DNA from: Silene conica
Taxonomy: Eukaryota > Streptophyta > Magnoliopsida > Caryophyllales > Caryophyllaceae
DNA length: 64,000 bases
Reading direction: 5' to 3'
Assembly (NCBI GenBank): GCA_029255685.2
Contig: CM055312.2
Span: forward strand, 52,548,202-52,612,201
This document shows positions 44,632 to 55,989 of this stretch, one piece after another; position 1 is the stretch's first letter; the number at the start of each line of letters is the position of its first letter. Made by a program: the position numbers and the translations under genes. Below the pieces are notes generated by a model. It was not told the origin of the DNA and searched no databases. It was given only the letters and a program-made list of their open reading frames with translations.

Positions 44632-46009
44632 TGACATGTGTATCTACGCATTTAGACATGTGTATCTACGCATTTCGCCATGTGTATCTACGCATTTAGA
44701 GATGTGTATCTACGCATTTATACATCTGTATCCACGCATTTACACATGTGTATCTACGCATTAAGAGATGTGTATCTACGCATTTAGCCATGTGTATCTA
44801 CGTATTTAGACATGTGTATCTACGCATTTAGATATGTGTATCTATGCATTTAGAGGTGTATATCTACGCATTTAGACATGTGTATCTATGTATTCAAACA
44901 TGTGTATCTACGCATTTAGACATGTGTATCTACGCATTTCGTCATGTGTATCTACGCACTTAAAGGTGTGTATCTACGCATTTAGAGATGTGTATCTATG
45001 CATTTAGACATGTGCATCTACGCATTTAGACATGTGTATCTACGCATTTAGACATGTGTATCGACGCATTAAGAGATGTGTATCTATGCATTTAGCCATG
45101 TGTATCTACGTATTTAAACATGTGTATCTACGCATTTAATGATGTGTATCTACGTATTTAGAGATGTGTATCTATGCATTTAAAGGTGTGAATCTACGCA
45201 TTTAATGATGTGTATCTACGTATTTAGAGATGTGTATCTACGCATTTAAAGGTGTGTATCGACGCATTAAGAGATGTGTATCTATGCATTTAGCCATGTG
45301 TATCTACATATTTAAACATGTGTATCTACGCATTTAATGATGTGTATCTACGTATTTAGAGATGTGTATCTACGCATTTAAAGGTGTGAATCTACGCATT
45401 TAATGAAGTGTATCTACGTATCTAGAGATGTGTATCTACGCATTTAAAGGTGTGAATCTACGCATTTAGAGATGTGTATCTACGTATTTAAAGGTGTGTA
45501 TCTACTAGACATGTGTATCTACTCATTTACCCATGTGTATCTAGGCATTTAAAGGCGTGTATCTACACATTTAGACATGTGTATCTACGCATTTAGAGAT
45601 GTGTATCTACGCATTTAACCATGTGAATCTATCAATTTAGCCATGTGTATCTACGCATTTAAAGGTAGGATAAAAAATCAAATCCTAAACCCTTCCCTTC
45701 CTATATTCGTTTAAATAGGATAAAAAATCAAAAGACACCCAAGAGGGAAATCCGTAGATAGAAATGTGAATCTACGCATTCAGAAATGTGTATCTACGCA
45801 ATAAAACATGTGTATTTACGCATTTAGAGATGTGTATCTACGCATTTAGAGATATGTATCTACGCATTAAGAGATGTGTATCTACCCATTTACCCATGTG
45901 TATCTATGTATTTAAAGATGTGTATCTACTAGACATGTGTATCTACGTATTTAGCCATGTGTATCTACGTATTTAGCCATATGTATCTACGTATTTAAAG
46001 GTGTGTATC
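44632..46009. repeat. 22-bp minisatellite, first block
   Basis: Tandem copies of TTTAGACATGTGTATCTACG plus CA, 22 bp, with variants (TTTAGAGATG, TTTAGCCATG, TTTAAAGGTG). A non-repeat spacer with GGATAAAAAATCAAA twice lies at about 45666-45762. Because 22 is not a multiple of 3, three units give a 22-residue periodic translation in every frame, which creates false open frames (MCIYAFRHVYLRIS). The block is cut at 46009 by Copia C and resumes at 54642. Confidence 0.95.
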
Positions 46010-47001
46010 TATGGGGAATAAAACGCGTATTCACCCTAAATTTGCAGGATTATAATGAAATATGCAATTGTGAATATCGTCATAAGATTAAAAACATGAG
46101 AAAAGAAGTACAACCTTTAGTCCTCGCGCAAAAGGCCTAAGAACAGGAATTAATGCAAATTCCCTCCTATAACTTGCACCCAAGACTTAGTTTGAGACGT
46201 GGCCGCGTGTGCTAGAAATCCTCTCCAACTGCCTTGCAATATAGGAAGAGCTATGGAGTTTTAGATGTGAGATCTGAGGTTTTGGGAAAAGAATGTCTCA
46301 AAACCCTAATTTTACCTTGAGATAATTTAGCAGTGCACCAAGAGTAACTGACATAAGGAGACTCTTCCTCCTTATGTAGTTGTTTCGGCCGAATTGGGGT
46401 TTGGGTAGGAGTGGGCTTTCCACTCTTACCTTATCCCAATGCGTGATTCGACCCAATTGCTTAAATATAATTCGCGGGTTTATAATTATAAATCGTAACA
46501 TGTTATCAGATATTAATACAGTCGATATATTAATAACGGTCTGATAAAATACGATATTGTATAATTGCCCAAATTAATATAACTGTTTATATTAATACGC
46601 GAATACAATATTTAATTAAATATAACCGTTTATATTTAATTTACGAATTAATCATGTAATCCGTATTAGCTAAAATTATTTAATCCGTATTAAATAATAA
46701 TCTCAACATCTTATTGACTAATTTAATAGTCAATACCTCTGACTAACCGTTTAGTCATATCCGGCAAAATGTGACTGTATTTTCATACCTTCACATCTCT
46801 CAAACGTGTCCTATAGGTGTGACGTATAGGGACCAGTTGACCACCGCCATCCGTATGACAATAACGTCAAACTTATCTAGCAAGCCAACCGTTATTGATA
46901 AACGTGGATCAACTGGTAATAATACAGAAGTATGCCCTTGTGATCCTTAAAGAGATTTAATTAGTCATTGTACTTAATTGTCAAGGACACCAGCCCCAAC
47001 A
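46010..47001 (-). repeat. 3' LTR of Copia C
   Basis: On the minus strand it starts TGTTGGGGCTGGTG (47001) and ends TTCCCCATA (46010). Two purine tracts precede it: one adjacent (47002-47016) and one 74 bp further upstream (47076-47090). Confidence 0.92.
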
Positions 47002-47863
47002 ATCTACCACTTGTCCGTACAAGGGTATGTTCAATGACGTTATCACACTACATGTGGAGGACACAATCTCCAACAAACTCCCACTTGTCCGTACAAGTGT
47101 AGGTGCGATAACCGAATCTCATATCCTTTTAAAATTTCTCCCACTCAATGTAAGACAATTTGCAAATCCGCATTCGCAAAGGTCGTATCTCACAAGCGAT
47201 CTGTATCAAGAGTGGTTTCCCCGACTAGAGAGTAACTTAACTGATAAAACGAATCTGTATTCGAGCATGGCCATGCATTTCAGTTACTACTCCTCGAGTG
47301 GCCCTTAGAAATGATAAAATCCTGATAAGGGTTTGGATATTTCCCTCAACTCGAATCCTGCCGATATCGCCCAGCATGAAATAACCCAGAAAAAATCCTC
47401 TTAGCCCCTGTTACGGTGACCGTGGGAAAGAAACCAAAGTTACCCAAAATCTGTCTTAATCTCAAGAAACAGTTGAAAGTCAAAAGACTCGACTCTAAGG
47501 AACACTATGGAGGTCCTATCCACGACCTGGCACCCAATGTTATAAAACATTTAGGACTCCATAACGATGTCACGGGGTGTCCTACGAGATATCCGTATAA
47601 CTCGCCTTTGTGATTGGTCAGTCATCCACGTGACTTATGGCTCGTTGAACCCACCATCAACCAACGTCACAAAATGATTACCTGAGTTATCAGCTCAAGT
47701 GGGTAATCAAGGACCAAAACGATGTAATGTTAATCAGTTCACTTTGTGGTGTTCAAAATTGGCGTACAATTCCACATGAGAAACAAAACATTTTATATCA
47801 TAACAATAAGGTTGAATAGAGTACACGAGAAAATGAATTATTACATGAATTCATAAAAGAGTA
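47002..47863 (-). other. 3' untranslated part of Copia C with two PPTs
   Basis: Between the Pol stop and the LTR. It contains the complete outer PPT/LTR-start module (TGTTGGAG at 47075) that in copy B is the functional LTR border. Plus-strand frames at 47027 and 47416 are also seen beside F; they reflect sequence identity of young copies and have no protein features. Confidence 0.8.
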
Positions 47864-50800
47864 CTACAACTTAGGAACACATCCAATTCCCATGGAATGA
47901 ATGTGCCCTTCATGCTTATCACGTGGTAATGCTTTTGTGAGAGGATCAGCTATGTTGTCATCCGTAGCGATCTTTTCAATAAAAATCTCCTTTTGCTCCA
48001 CGTAATCTCTGATTAGATGAGCTTTCCGTTGTACATGCCTAGTCTTGCTGCTAGACTTATGCTCCTTAGCTTGGAAGATGGCACCGCTATTGTCACAATA
48101 GACGGTGATTGGGTCATTCGAACTAGGCACTACTGATAGTCCTTGTAAGAATTGACGCATCCATATTGCTTCCTTAGCTGCTTCTGAGGCGGCATAGTAC
48201 TCGGACTCAGTCGTAGAATCTGCTGTAACACTCTGTTTAGAACTTTTCCAGCTGACAGCAGCGCCATTAAGAGTAAAAACGAATCCAGACTGAGATTTCG
48301 AGTCATCTCGATCCGTTTGGAAGCTAGCGTCTGCGTAACCCGTGGCGCAGAGCGTCGAGTTGCCTCCGTAAGTCAATCCCCAATCTTTAGTCCTCCGTAG
48401 GTACTTAAGAATGTTTTTCACGGCCATCCAGTGTTGTTCACCTGGATGAGCTTGGAATCGACTAGTCATACTCAATGCATATGCAACGTCTGGACGTGTG
48501 CATATCATGGCATACATGATCGATCCTATTGCCGAAGCATAAGGAATCCGACTCATGCGCTCTTTCTCTTCCACTGTCTTAGCTTCTTGAGTCTTGCTCA
48601 AGTGAAGCCCAGGAGTCATGGGAAGGAACCCCTTCTTGGAGTTCGTCATACTGAATCTCTCCAGAATCTTCTCTATATAAGACTCCTGACTGAGAGACAA
48701 CATCCGTCGTGATCTATCCCTGTAGATACGGATGCCCAAAATTCTTTGTGCCTCTCCCAGATCTTTCATCTGGAAATGGTTTTTCAACCATGCTTTAACC
48801 GAAGATAAGAGAGGTATGTCATTCCCAATCAAGAGTATGTCATCGACATACAGTACTAGGAATACAATCTTACTCACACTCGACTTGATATAGAGACATG
48901 GTTCCTCGACTGATCGAATGAACCCATTCTCTTTTATCACTTGGTCGAAGCGATGATTCCAACTCCGCGATGCTTGCTTAAGTCCATAGATGGAACGCTT
49001 AAGCTTGCAAACTTTCTTAGGATGTGCTGGATCGATAAAACCCTCGGGTTGTACCATGTACAACTCTTCCTCCAAATAACCGTTTAAGAAGGCGGTTTTA
49101 ACGTCCATTTGCCATATTTCATAGTCATGAAATGCGGCGATCGCTAAGATAATCCGAATGGAACGTAGCATGACTACGGGTGCAAAGATCTCATCGTAGT
49201 GCAAGCCTGGCACTTGGGTGAAACCTTTAGCAACTAGTCTAGCCTTATGGATATCTTGTTGTCCTTCCACGGCATGCTTTATCTTGTAAAGCCATTTGCA
49301 TTGAAGGGGACGTACCTTTGCAGGTAGGTCCACAAGATCCCACACGTTGTTCTCATACATGGAGTCCATCTCGGATTGCATGGCTTCTAGCCATAGCTTT
49401 GAGTCAGAACTGGTCATGGCACCTTTATAGGTTGTGGGTTCATTACCCTCTAGGAGTAAGACGTCATCTATATCGTGTTCCTCGACCATACCAATGTATC
49501 TGTCCGGTGGAATAGAGACTCTTCCTGACCTCCTAGGTTCCTCAGGGATATCTACCGCAGCCTCGGTTGAAGGTACTGTTTCCTCCAATGGTTGCTCGGT
49601 AGTTGGTTCTTGAACCTCCGATAACTCGAAGGTTCTATTACTCGACTTGTTCTCGAGAAATTCTTTCTCTAAGAACGTCGCACTAGCCGCAACAAAAACA
49701 CGTTGTTCGGTAGGCGAGTAGAAGTAATGACCAAACGTTCCCTTTGGATAGCCTATAAAGTATGTCTTGACCGATCGCGGGCCGAGCTTATCCTCGTGTC
49801 TCCACTTGACATAAGCCTCGCAGCCCCAAACCCGAATAAAGGACAAGTTAGGGACCGTTCCCTTCCATAACTCGAATGGAGTCTTGTCAACAGCTTTAGA
49901 CGGACTTCGGTTAAGTATTAGAGCGGCCGACAAAAGAGCATAGCCCCACAATGAATCAGGCACAACGGTGTGACTCATCATGGATCGAACCATATCAAGT
50001 AAAGTTCGATTTCTCCGTTCGGACACACCATTTAATTGTGGTGTTCCAGGTGGAGTCAACTGTAGCACGATCCCACAGTCTTTTAGGTGTTGATCAAACT
50101 CGCGTGAAAGATACTCACCACCACGATCCGAGCGTAGTGCTTTAATCTTTCTACCCAGCTGGTTCTGTACCCGATTCTGGTATTCTTTGAACTTGTCAAA
50201 GGATTCACTTTTATGTTTCATCAAGAAGACATAGCCATATCTACTCAAATCATCCGTGAAAGTGATGAAATACCTATAGCCTTCTCGTGCGTTGATCGAC
50301 ATAGGGCCACATACGTCCGTATGTATGAGTCCTAATAGGTCGGCAGCGCGCATTCCAACACCTTTGAAGGAAATACGAGTCATTTTGCCGATGAGACATG
50401 ATTCACACGTTCCATATGATTCGAAATCAAAGGGCGAAATAGCTCCATTCTGTATGAGCTGTTTAACGCGTTTCTCATTTATGTGTCCCATACGACAATG
50501 CCATAGGTAAGTTTGATCTTTGTCACCTAACTTTATTCTTTTATTATTCACATGTAATATCTCGGTAGTTTGATCTAAAACATAAATTCCATTCATGGAA
50601 ACTGCCTTGCCATAAATCATATTGTGTAAAGAGAAAATACAGCTATTATTCTCTATTACAAATGAAAAACCAAGTTTGTCAAGTGCAGAAACTGAAATAA
50701 TGTTTTTGGATAAACTAGGAACATAATAACAGTTATATAAAAATAACTCGAATCCACTTGGAAGCTGGATTACGTATGTTCCCTTCGAGACTGCAGCCAC

Positions 50801-51895
50801 ACGTGCTCCATTCCCGACACGCAGGTCCACCTCACCCTTGGTTAGGGGTTCTTGGTTTCGGAGGCCCTGCACATGATTACATAGATGAGAACCACAACCA
50901 GTATCAAGTACCCAAGTTCCGCAACTTGCATGGTTAATCTCAATCATGTGAATAAAAGAAGAAGAAGACATACCAACAGGAGTAACACGGCCTGCTTTAA
51001 TGTCCTCGCGATACACGGGGCATGAGCGCCTCCAATGCCCAGTCTTGTGGCAATGGTGACATTCCATGCTTGTATCTTTGCTCTTTGTCTTGCCTTGTGA
51101 GTTACTCGACTCACCAGGCCCACTCTTAGCAAATCCTGGTTTCTTGAACCTGGGCCTACCTACCGCTAGGTCGCCCTGAGCTTTAGCCTTCCCTTTACCT
51201 TTTCCCTTACTTGAGATCATGAGAACATCCTGCTTTAGACTCCCACTCAACTTTAGATCCTTCTCAGTCTGTACGAGAAGGGAGTGGAGCTCATGGGGAG
51301 TCTTCTTCATGTCGTTCATGTAGTAGTTGGCCCTAAAGAGGGCGAACCCATCATGAAGCGAATGAAGCATGCGATCAACGATGATGTTCTCACTGATCTT
51401 GCAGTTTAGGGACTCCAGTTTCTCGATATTCTCAATCATGTTGAGAATATGTGGGCTAACAGCTTGGCCCTTCTGGAGTTTCGTCTCAAAGAAGCGACAG
51501 GTATGCTCATAAGAAACGATTCTCGGAGCCTTGGAGAATTCGTTAGTGAGCGTGGTGAAAATCTTGTTTGCACCATGGGTTATGAAGCGTCTTTGCAAAT
51601 TGGATTCCATTGCATAGATGAGTACGTTCTTTATCGCACCCGCTTCCATAACGAAATCGCTATGAGCGCGAATTTCGTTGGCTCTAGCTCCAGTTCCTGG
51701 GTGTGGCGGAATGGGCTCAGTTAAGAACTTGAGCTTTCCGTCAGCAATGGCAGCATTCCGTAGTGCTGCCTCCCAGTCAGAGAAGTTTGACCCATCATTC
51801 CTCAGTCTAGTTGACTGATTCATGGAGTCCATGAAGGCTTTTAGCCAGGATTCACGTGCTAGCTTGGCACTTGGCATTGGGTCTTCACCAGCCAT
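47864..51895 (-). CDS. Copia C Gag-Pol polyprotein
   Basis: A single frame of 1343 codons, the same length as in B and differing by only a few tens of residues at most. It has the same order: Gag, zinc knuckle (CHHCHKTGHWRRSC), protease (WVLDTGCGSH), integrase (WHCRMGH, HTDVCGP, LRSDRGGEY, LNGVSERRNR), reverse transcriptase (VDDILLIG) and RNase H (GYADASFQTD, YCDNSGAIF). It ends GIGCVPKL. The ATG follows TAAA and matches B. It looks whole. Two recent, apparently whole copies in 25 kb indicate a recently active family. Confidence 0.95.
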   Translation of the reverse strand: MAGEDPMPSAKLARESWLKAFMDSMNQSTRLRNDGSNFSDWEAALRNAAIADGKLKFLTEPIPPHPGTGARANEIRAHSDFVMEAGAIKNVLIYAMESNLQRRFITHGANKIFTTLTNEFSKAPRIVSYEHTCRFFETKLQKGQAVSPHILNMIENIEKLESLNCKISENIIVDRMLHSLHDGFALFRANYYMNDMKKTPHELHSLLVQTEKDLKLSGSLKQDVLMISSKGKGKGKAKAQGDLAVGRPRFKKPGFAKSGPGESSNSQGKTKSKDTSMECHHCHKTGHWRRSCPVYREDIKAGRVTPVGMSSSSFIHMIEINHASCGTWVLDTGCGSHLCNHVQGLRNQEPLTKGEVDLRVGNGARVAAVSKGTYVIQLPSGFELFLYNCYYVPSLSKNIISVSALDKLGFSFVIENNSCIFSLHNMIYGKAVSMNGIYVLDQTTEILHVNNKRIKLGDKDQTYLWHCRMGHINEKRVKQLIQNGAISPFDFESYGTCESCLIGKMTRISFKGVGMRAADLLGLIHTDVCGPMSINAREGYRYFITFTDDLSRYGYVFLMKHKSESFDKFKEYQNRVQNQLGRKIKALRSDRGGEYLSREFDQHLKDCGIVLQLTPPGTPQLNGVSERRNRTLLDMVRSMMSHTVVPDSLWGYALLSAALILNRSPSKAVDKTPFELWKGTVPNLSFIRVWGCEAYVKWRHEDKLGPRSVKTYFIGYPKGTFGHYFYSPTEQRVFVAASATFLEKEFLENKSSNRTFELSEVQEPTTEQPLEETVPSTEAAVDIPEEPRRSGRVSIPPDRYIGMVEEHDIDDVLLLEGNEPTTYKGAMTSSDSKLWLEAMQSEMDSMYENNVWDLVDLPAKVRPLQCKWLYKIKHAVEGQQDIHKARLVAKGFTQVPGLHYDEIFAPVVMLRSIRIILAIAAFHDYEIWQMDVKTAFLNGYLEEELYMVQPEGFIDPAHPKKVCKLKRSIYGLKQASRSWNHRFDQVIKENGFIRSVEEPCLYIKSSVSKIVFLVLYVDDILLIGNDIPLLSSVKAWLKNHFQMKDLGEAQRILGIRIYRDRSRRMLSLSQESYIEKILERFSMTNSKKGFLPMTPGLHLSKTQEAKTVEEKERMSRIPYASAIGSIMYAMICTRPDVAYALSMTSRFQAHPGEQHWMAVKNILKYLRRTKDWGLTYGGNSTLCATGYADASFQTDRDDSKSQSGFVFTLNGAAVSWKSSKQSVTADSTTESEYYAASEAAKEAIWMRQFLQGLSVVPSSNDPITVYCDNSGAIFQAKEHKSSSKTRHVQRKAHLIRDYVEQKEIFIEKIATDDNIADPLTKALPRDKHEGHIHSMGIGCVPKL

Positions 51896-53644
51896 TTTAG
51901 ATTTACAGCAGTTTTAATGAACGTGTTCTACACTGAAAAGAAGATAAAACAAAACCATATAAGCAACTTATTGTTGTGATTTAAGTCTATATTAAATTGA
52001 ATTTAAACTTGTAGACTCATGCATTTATATAATTGATCTCCCTCAACAATTATATAAACGATCCCAAGACTCAATATCCGTATATTGATAAGCCCACAGT
52101 TTGGCTAATTCCAATAATCGTTGGAACTCTTGGTCGATAGATTTCCGTAAATCCTATCTATTAGTCCATCTCAGTCACTGGAATATTATCGAGTGACCAT
52201 GATGTTGAGATAAAATAAATCATCTGTTCCCACTTACCCGACGTAGAAGGGGTCATATTATGCCTACCGACGAAGAAGGGATTCATGGGAGGCTGATTTA
52301 TAAAGACTAATCTCAATTTTTGGTTATACGAGGAAGACCCCATCAACTCTTATTTATCCATATTTAAGTGAACTAAAAACTAGCATTTGCGTGAATGAAT
52401 TAAATAAAGTGATGGCTTTTAAATTGACATGTGACATCTGTATTGTCACAGAAAACTAACGCGTGACCTCTACATGAGTCAGTTTTCAGGCATGATATAG
52501 GTGGTTTGGTTTTTAGGCGGAATATGATGCAAGCTATTATCGATGAAAGCGTAAAGATAAATGCAATAAACGTAAATAAAAGTCCTAGTGTGGCCTATCC
52601 TACCAAAATAAACATAAAACAACTTGGAATCCACCGTTGGACCCTAGAAGCTTGTCTTGATGTTCTATCTTGGTCCTTGCAGCGGGAGTGAGCATCCGGT
52701 CTCCGTCTTGTCTTTGGTCTTCACAAAATTACTAATTTAAATTACAAAAGTAGTCCTAGATACATTCTAATTTAAATACAAAAGTAATTTCATGGCAAAA
52801 ACCCAAAACGGAGATTCAAGATCTCAAAATTACAAGCAAGATCGTGTCCCTTCATTACGGTGACACAATCTTCTAAGGCCACACTAAGTTACAACCGTTT
52901 GCAAAAATTAAATACGTTATTGAAAGCATTCAAGGCATTCACAAGACGATAAATAAAATGCATCAACTAAAAACAATTTATACATGACATAATACCGTTA
53001 TTATGATTAATAAATTTATACCAAACCACCTTTTAAGATTAAAATTAAGTGACTATACCGTTTTAATCACCAATTTTAATAAACATATAATCCATTGTTT
53101 TAAACTGTTTTAAAAACAATATGTATCAAACGAGGGTGAACCGTTTCACTAAATAATATACTATTTCCGTATAGAGTGTATAATTTTAAGCCATGTGAAA
53201 ATAAGAAAACAAGTTATTTTCGAAAAGGGAGCCCGAAACATGAGCACTCGACCGAGCAGCAGAGGCACTCGATCGAGTGCCAGTGTCACTCGATCGAGTG
53301 CAGCAGGGGCTCGATCGAGTGACTCTTTAAAACGCAATCGCTGCACTTTTAAATCAAAACGGGTTTATAACATGGATTTAAAACGTGTAAATCATAAATA
53401 AACAACAACAAAAGATTCACATATTGCTAAAAATATCGATTAATTAACAATATGCAAATAAAAAACGAAAAACAAGATCGATTTCTCACAAAAATCACAC
53501 GCACGGGCCTGGTACGAGGGCACTCGATCGAGTGCAACAGGGACTCGATCGAGTGCCTGCGACAGAATGTACGGTTTTCAAAAATTTAAATCTTATGAAA
53601 GACACAATTGTAAAATTTTCATGGCCTAAGTCTCTGATACCACT
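51896..53644 (-). other. Leader and primer site of Copia C
   Basis: An untranslated leader of about 1.7 kb. Six copies or near copies of the CACTCGATCGAGTG palindrome lie at 53244, 53266, 53287, 53309, 53521 and 53542, the same number as in B. The primer site TGGTATCAGAGA (minus strand) is at 53631-53642. Confidence 0.8.
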
Positions 53645-54636
53645 TATGGGGAATAAAACGCGTATTCACCCTAAATTTGCAGGATTATAATGAAATATGC
53701 AATTGTGAATATCGTCATAAGATTAAAAACATGAGAAAAGAAGTACAACCTTTAGTCCTCGCGCAAAAGGCCTAAGAACAGGAATTAATGCAAATTCCCT
53801 CCTATAACTTGCACCCAAGACTTAGTTTGAGACGTGGCCGCGTGTGCTAGAAATCCTCTCCAACTGCCTTGCAATATAGGGAGAGCTATGGAGTTTTAGA
53901 TGTGAGATCTGAGGTTTTGGGAAAAGAATGTCTCAAAACCCTAATTTTACCTTGAGATAATTTAGCAGTGCACCAAGAGTAACTGACATAAGGAGACTCT
54001 TCCTCCTTATGTAGTTGTTTCGGCCGAATTGGGGTTTGGGTAGGAGTGGGCTTTCCACTCTTACCTTATCCCAATGCGTGATTCGACCCAATTGCTTAAA
54101 TATAATTCGCGGGTTTATAATTATAAATCGTAACATGTTATCAGATATTAATACAGTCGATATATTAATAACGGTCTGATAAAATACGATATTGTATAAT
54201 TGCCCAAATTAATATAACTGTTTATATTAATACGCGAATACAATATTTAATTAAATATAACCGTTTATATTTAATTTACGAATTAATCATGTAATCCGTA
54301 TTAGCTAAAATTATTTAATCCGTATTAAATAATAATCTCAACATCTTATTGACTAATTTAATAGTCAATACCTCTGACTAACCGTTTAGTCATATCCGGC
54401 AAAATGTGACTGTATTTTCATACCTTCACATCTCTCAAACGTGTCCTATAGGTGTGACGTATAGGGACCAGTTGACCACCGCCATCCGTATGACAATAAC
54501 GTCAAACTTATCTAGCAAGCCAACCGTTATTGATAAACGTGGATCAACTGGTAATAATACAGAAGTATGCCCTTGTGATCCTTAAAGAGATTTAATTAGT
54601 CATTGTACTTAATTGTCAAGGACACTAGCCCCAACG
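53645..54636 (-). repeat. 5' LTR of Copia C
   Basis: 992 bp. It borders the minisatellite at 54637 through the duplication GTATC. It ends TTCCCCATA before the primer site, as the 3' LTR does, instead of the CACA seen in A, B and F. Confidence 0.92.
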
Positions 54637-54812
54637 GTATCTACTAGACATGTGTATCTACGCATTTAGCCATATGTATGTATGCATTTAAAGATGTGTA
54701 TCTACGCATTTAGACATGTGTATCTACGCATTTAGCCATGTGTATCTACGCATTTAGAAATGTGTATCTACGCATTTAGCCATGTGTATCTACGCATTTA
54801 GAGGTGTATATC
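54637..54812. repeat. 22-bp minisatellite, block after Copia C
   Basis: Direct continuation of the first block. Unit order from 54642 matches about 56236-56390, showing that this stretch was joined to 45763-46009 before Copia C inserted. Confidence 0.9.
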
Positions 54813-55276
54813 CGGGAAAAAAAGTTCTTGAAAAAATTTCGTGATATTTTTTAATATAGTGCGTGATATTGTTTAACAAAAGGCGTTTTTTCTCGAAATT
54901 TTTTTTTCGATTTTTTTTTATTACAATATCACAAGTTACTCTATGCAATATCACCGGTTCTTTAAAATAATATCACAAAAAAACAATTTGTGAAAAAAAA
55001 TAGAGAAAAAAAATGTTTCGGAAAAAAATTCTTGAAAAAATATTGAAAAAAAAATTTTGAAAAAAAAATTTCGGGAAAAAAAGTTATGGAAAAAATTTCG
55101 TGATATTGTTTTATATAGTGCGTGATATTGTTTCCTGTGATATTGTATTGAAAATGTTGTGATATTGTAGCCCTTTGTATTGTAAAAAAAACGTGATATT
55201 TTTTAATACAACCTCTGATACTCTAAATGGACTCATGGACTCAAATATTTAGGTGGACTCACCGGATCCCGCCTCT
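54813..55276. mobile_element. Partial MITE copy
   Basis: Matches the right half of the MITE at 42049-42962, including AATATCACCGGTTCTT and the terminal GGACTCACCGGATCCCGCCTC before TATATAG. The left end is missing; it joins the minisatellite within a unit at about 54812. Confidence 0.75.
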
Positions 55277-55989
55277 ATATAGTTGTAAGCTACAAAATTG
55301 AATACAATGTCAATTTAAGTTGCACGAAATTGATGCATATAGTTGTCATATTGATGTACCTGGAACCAAATTTAATGTAACTAATGATTAATTTTGTGTA
55401 TCTAGGTTAAGATACATTAAATTAGTGGTATGATACATGAATAAGAGACGTAGATACATTGTGATAATCATCACCAATCGTCGCCGGCGACTTCAAGGAC
55501 GTTGTTGTAAGTGATGCGATCACCACGATGAGCCACCAAGCACACGGAAAACGAACTCCGTTACGTATATCGATCTTCAATATGAGTTCAGATTTTGTTT
55601 TGGGTGATGTTTGTTCTGATGACTGAACTTGTTGAAATTTAACCTCGTCACCGGCGTCTGGGTATTCGGTGTCGCCGGTGGACAGACATTCGTCGACGAC
55701 TGTTGGGAGGCATCGGGGCTGTTGACGGGGAAGTTGGAGTTTGTTGAAAGTTGGGTGGGTCAAATAAGTGACTTGGGATGTTTTAAACTTTTAATCGCAG
55801 GCCTTAAATTTAATTAAATCTAACGGTCGGAAGTCGTTCTCACCGTATGCACCGTATAATATACCCATTTAAATTATGTGATAGATCCATATTACTCTTT
55901 TCGTGTTTTTTTTAATGTAATATCATTATTGTTACCATATTCGATATGAATCTTCCGTTCTATATATATTAACATTCTATAGAACGGAA
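55277..55989. other. AT-rich spacer with MITE end and hairpin
   Basis: No supported gene; a GC-rich patch near 55480-55560 and 55640-55720 (for example CGTCGCCGGCGAC) gives short frames on both strands without known features. At about 55834-55860 lies the end GTTCTCACCGTATGCACCGT of the second MITE family. At about 55950-55992 an inverted repeat (CTTCCGTTCTATA / TATAGAACGGAAG) is flanked by direct copies of ATATGAATCT. Confidence 0.5.

Larger units (their letters stand above)
46010..54636 (-). mobile_element. Copia element C, looks whole
   Basis: Minus-strand Ty1/Copia element of 8627 bp inserted in the 22-bp minisatellite. LTRs are 53645-54636 (5') and 46010-47001 (3'), both 992 bp. The target duplication GTATC is at 46005-46009 and 54637-54641; the empty site is seen near 56230-56240 in a duplicated block. 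The primer site is at 53631-53642. I see only about three differences between the LTRs, so it is very young. It looks whole: one 1343-codon frame. It is the same family as A, B and F. Its LTR start corresponds to the inner of the two start positions seen in B. Confidence 0.95.

Noticed and set aside
44552-45976. Open frames translating to MCIYAFRHVYLRIS-type repeats, suggesting a repeat protein
   Set aside because: They are produced by the 22-bp minisatellite, which gives a 22-residue period in any frame. There is no start context, no conserved variant pattern at the protein level, and similar frames appear in the second block.
55422-55817. 113-codon minus-strand and 62-codon plus-strand frames in a GC-rich patch
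   Set aside because: Overlapping frames on opposite strands without recognisable domains, within MITE-type DNA.
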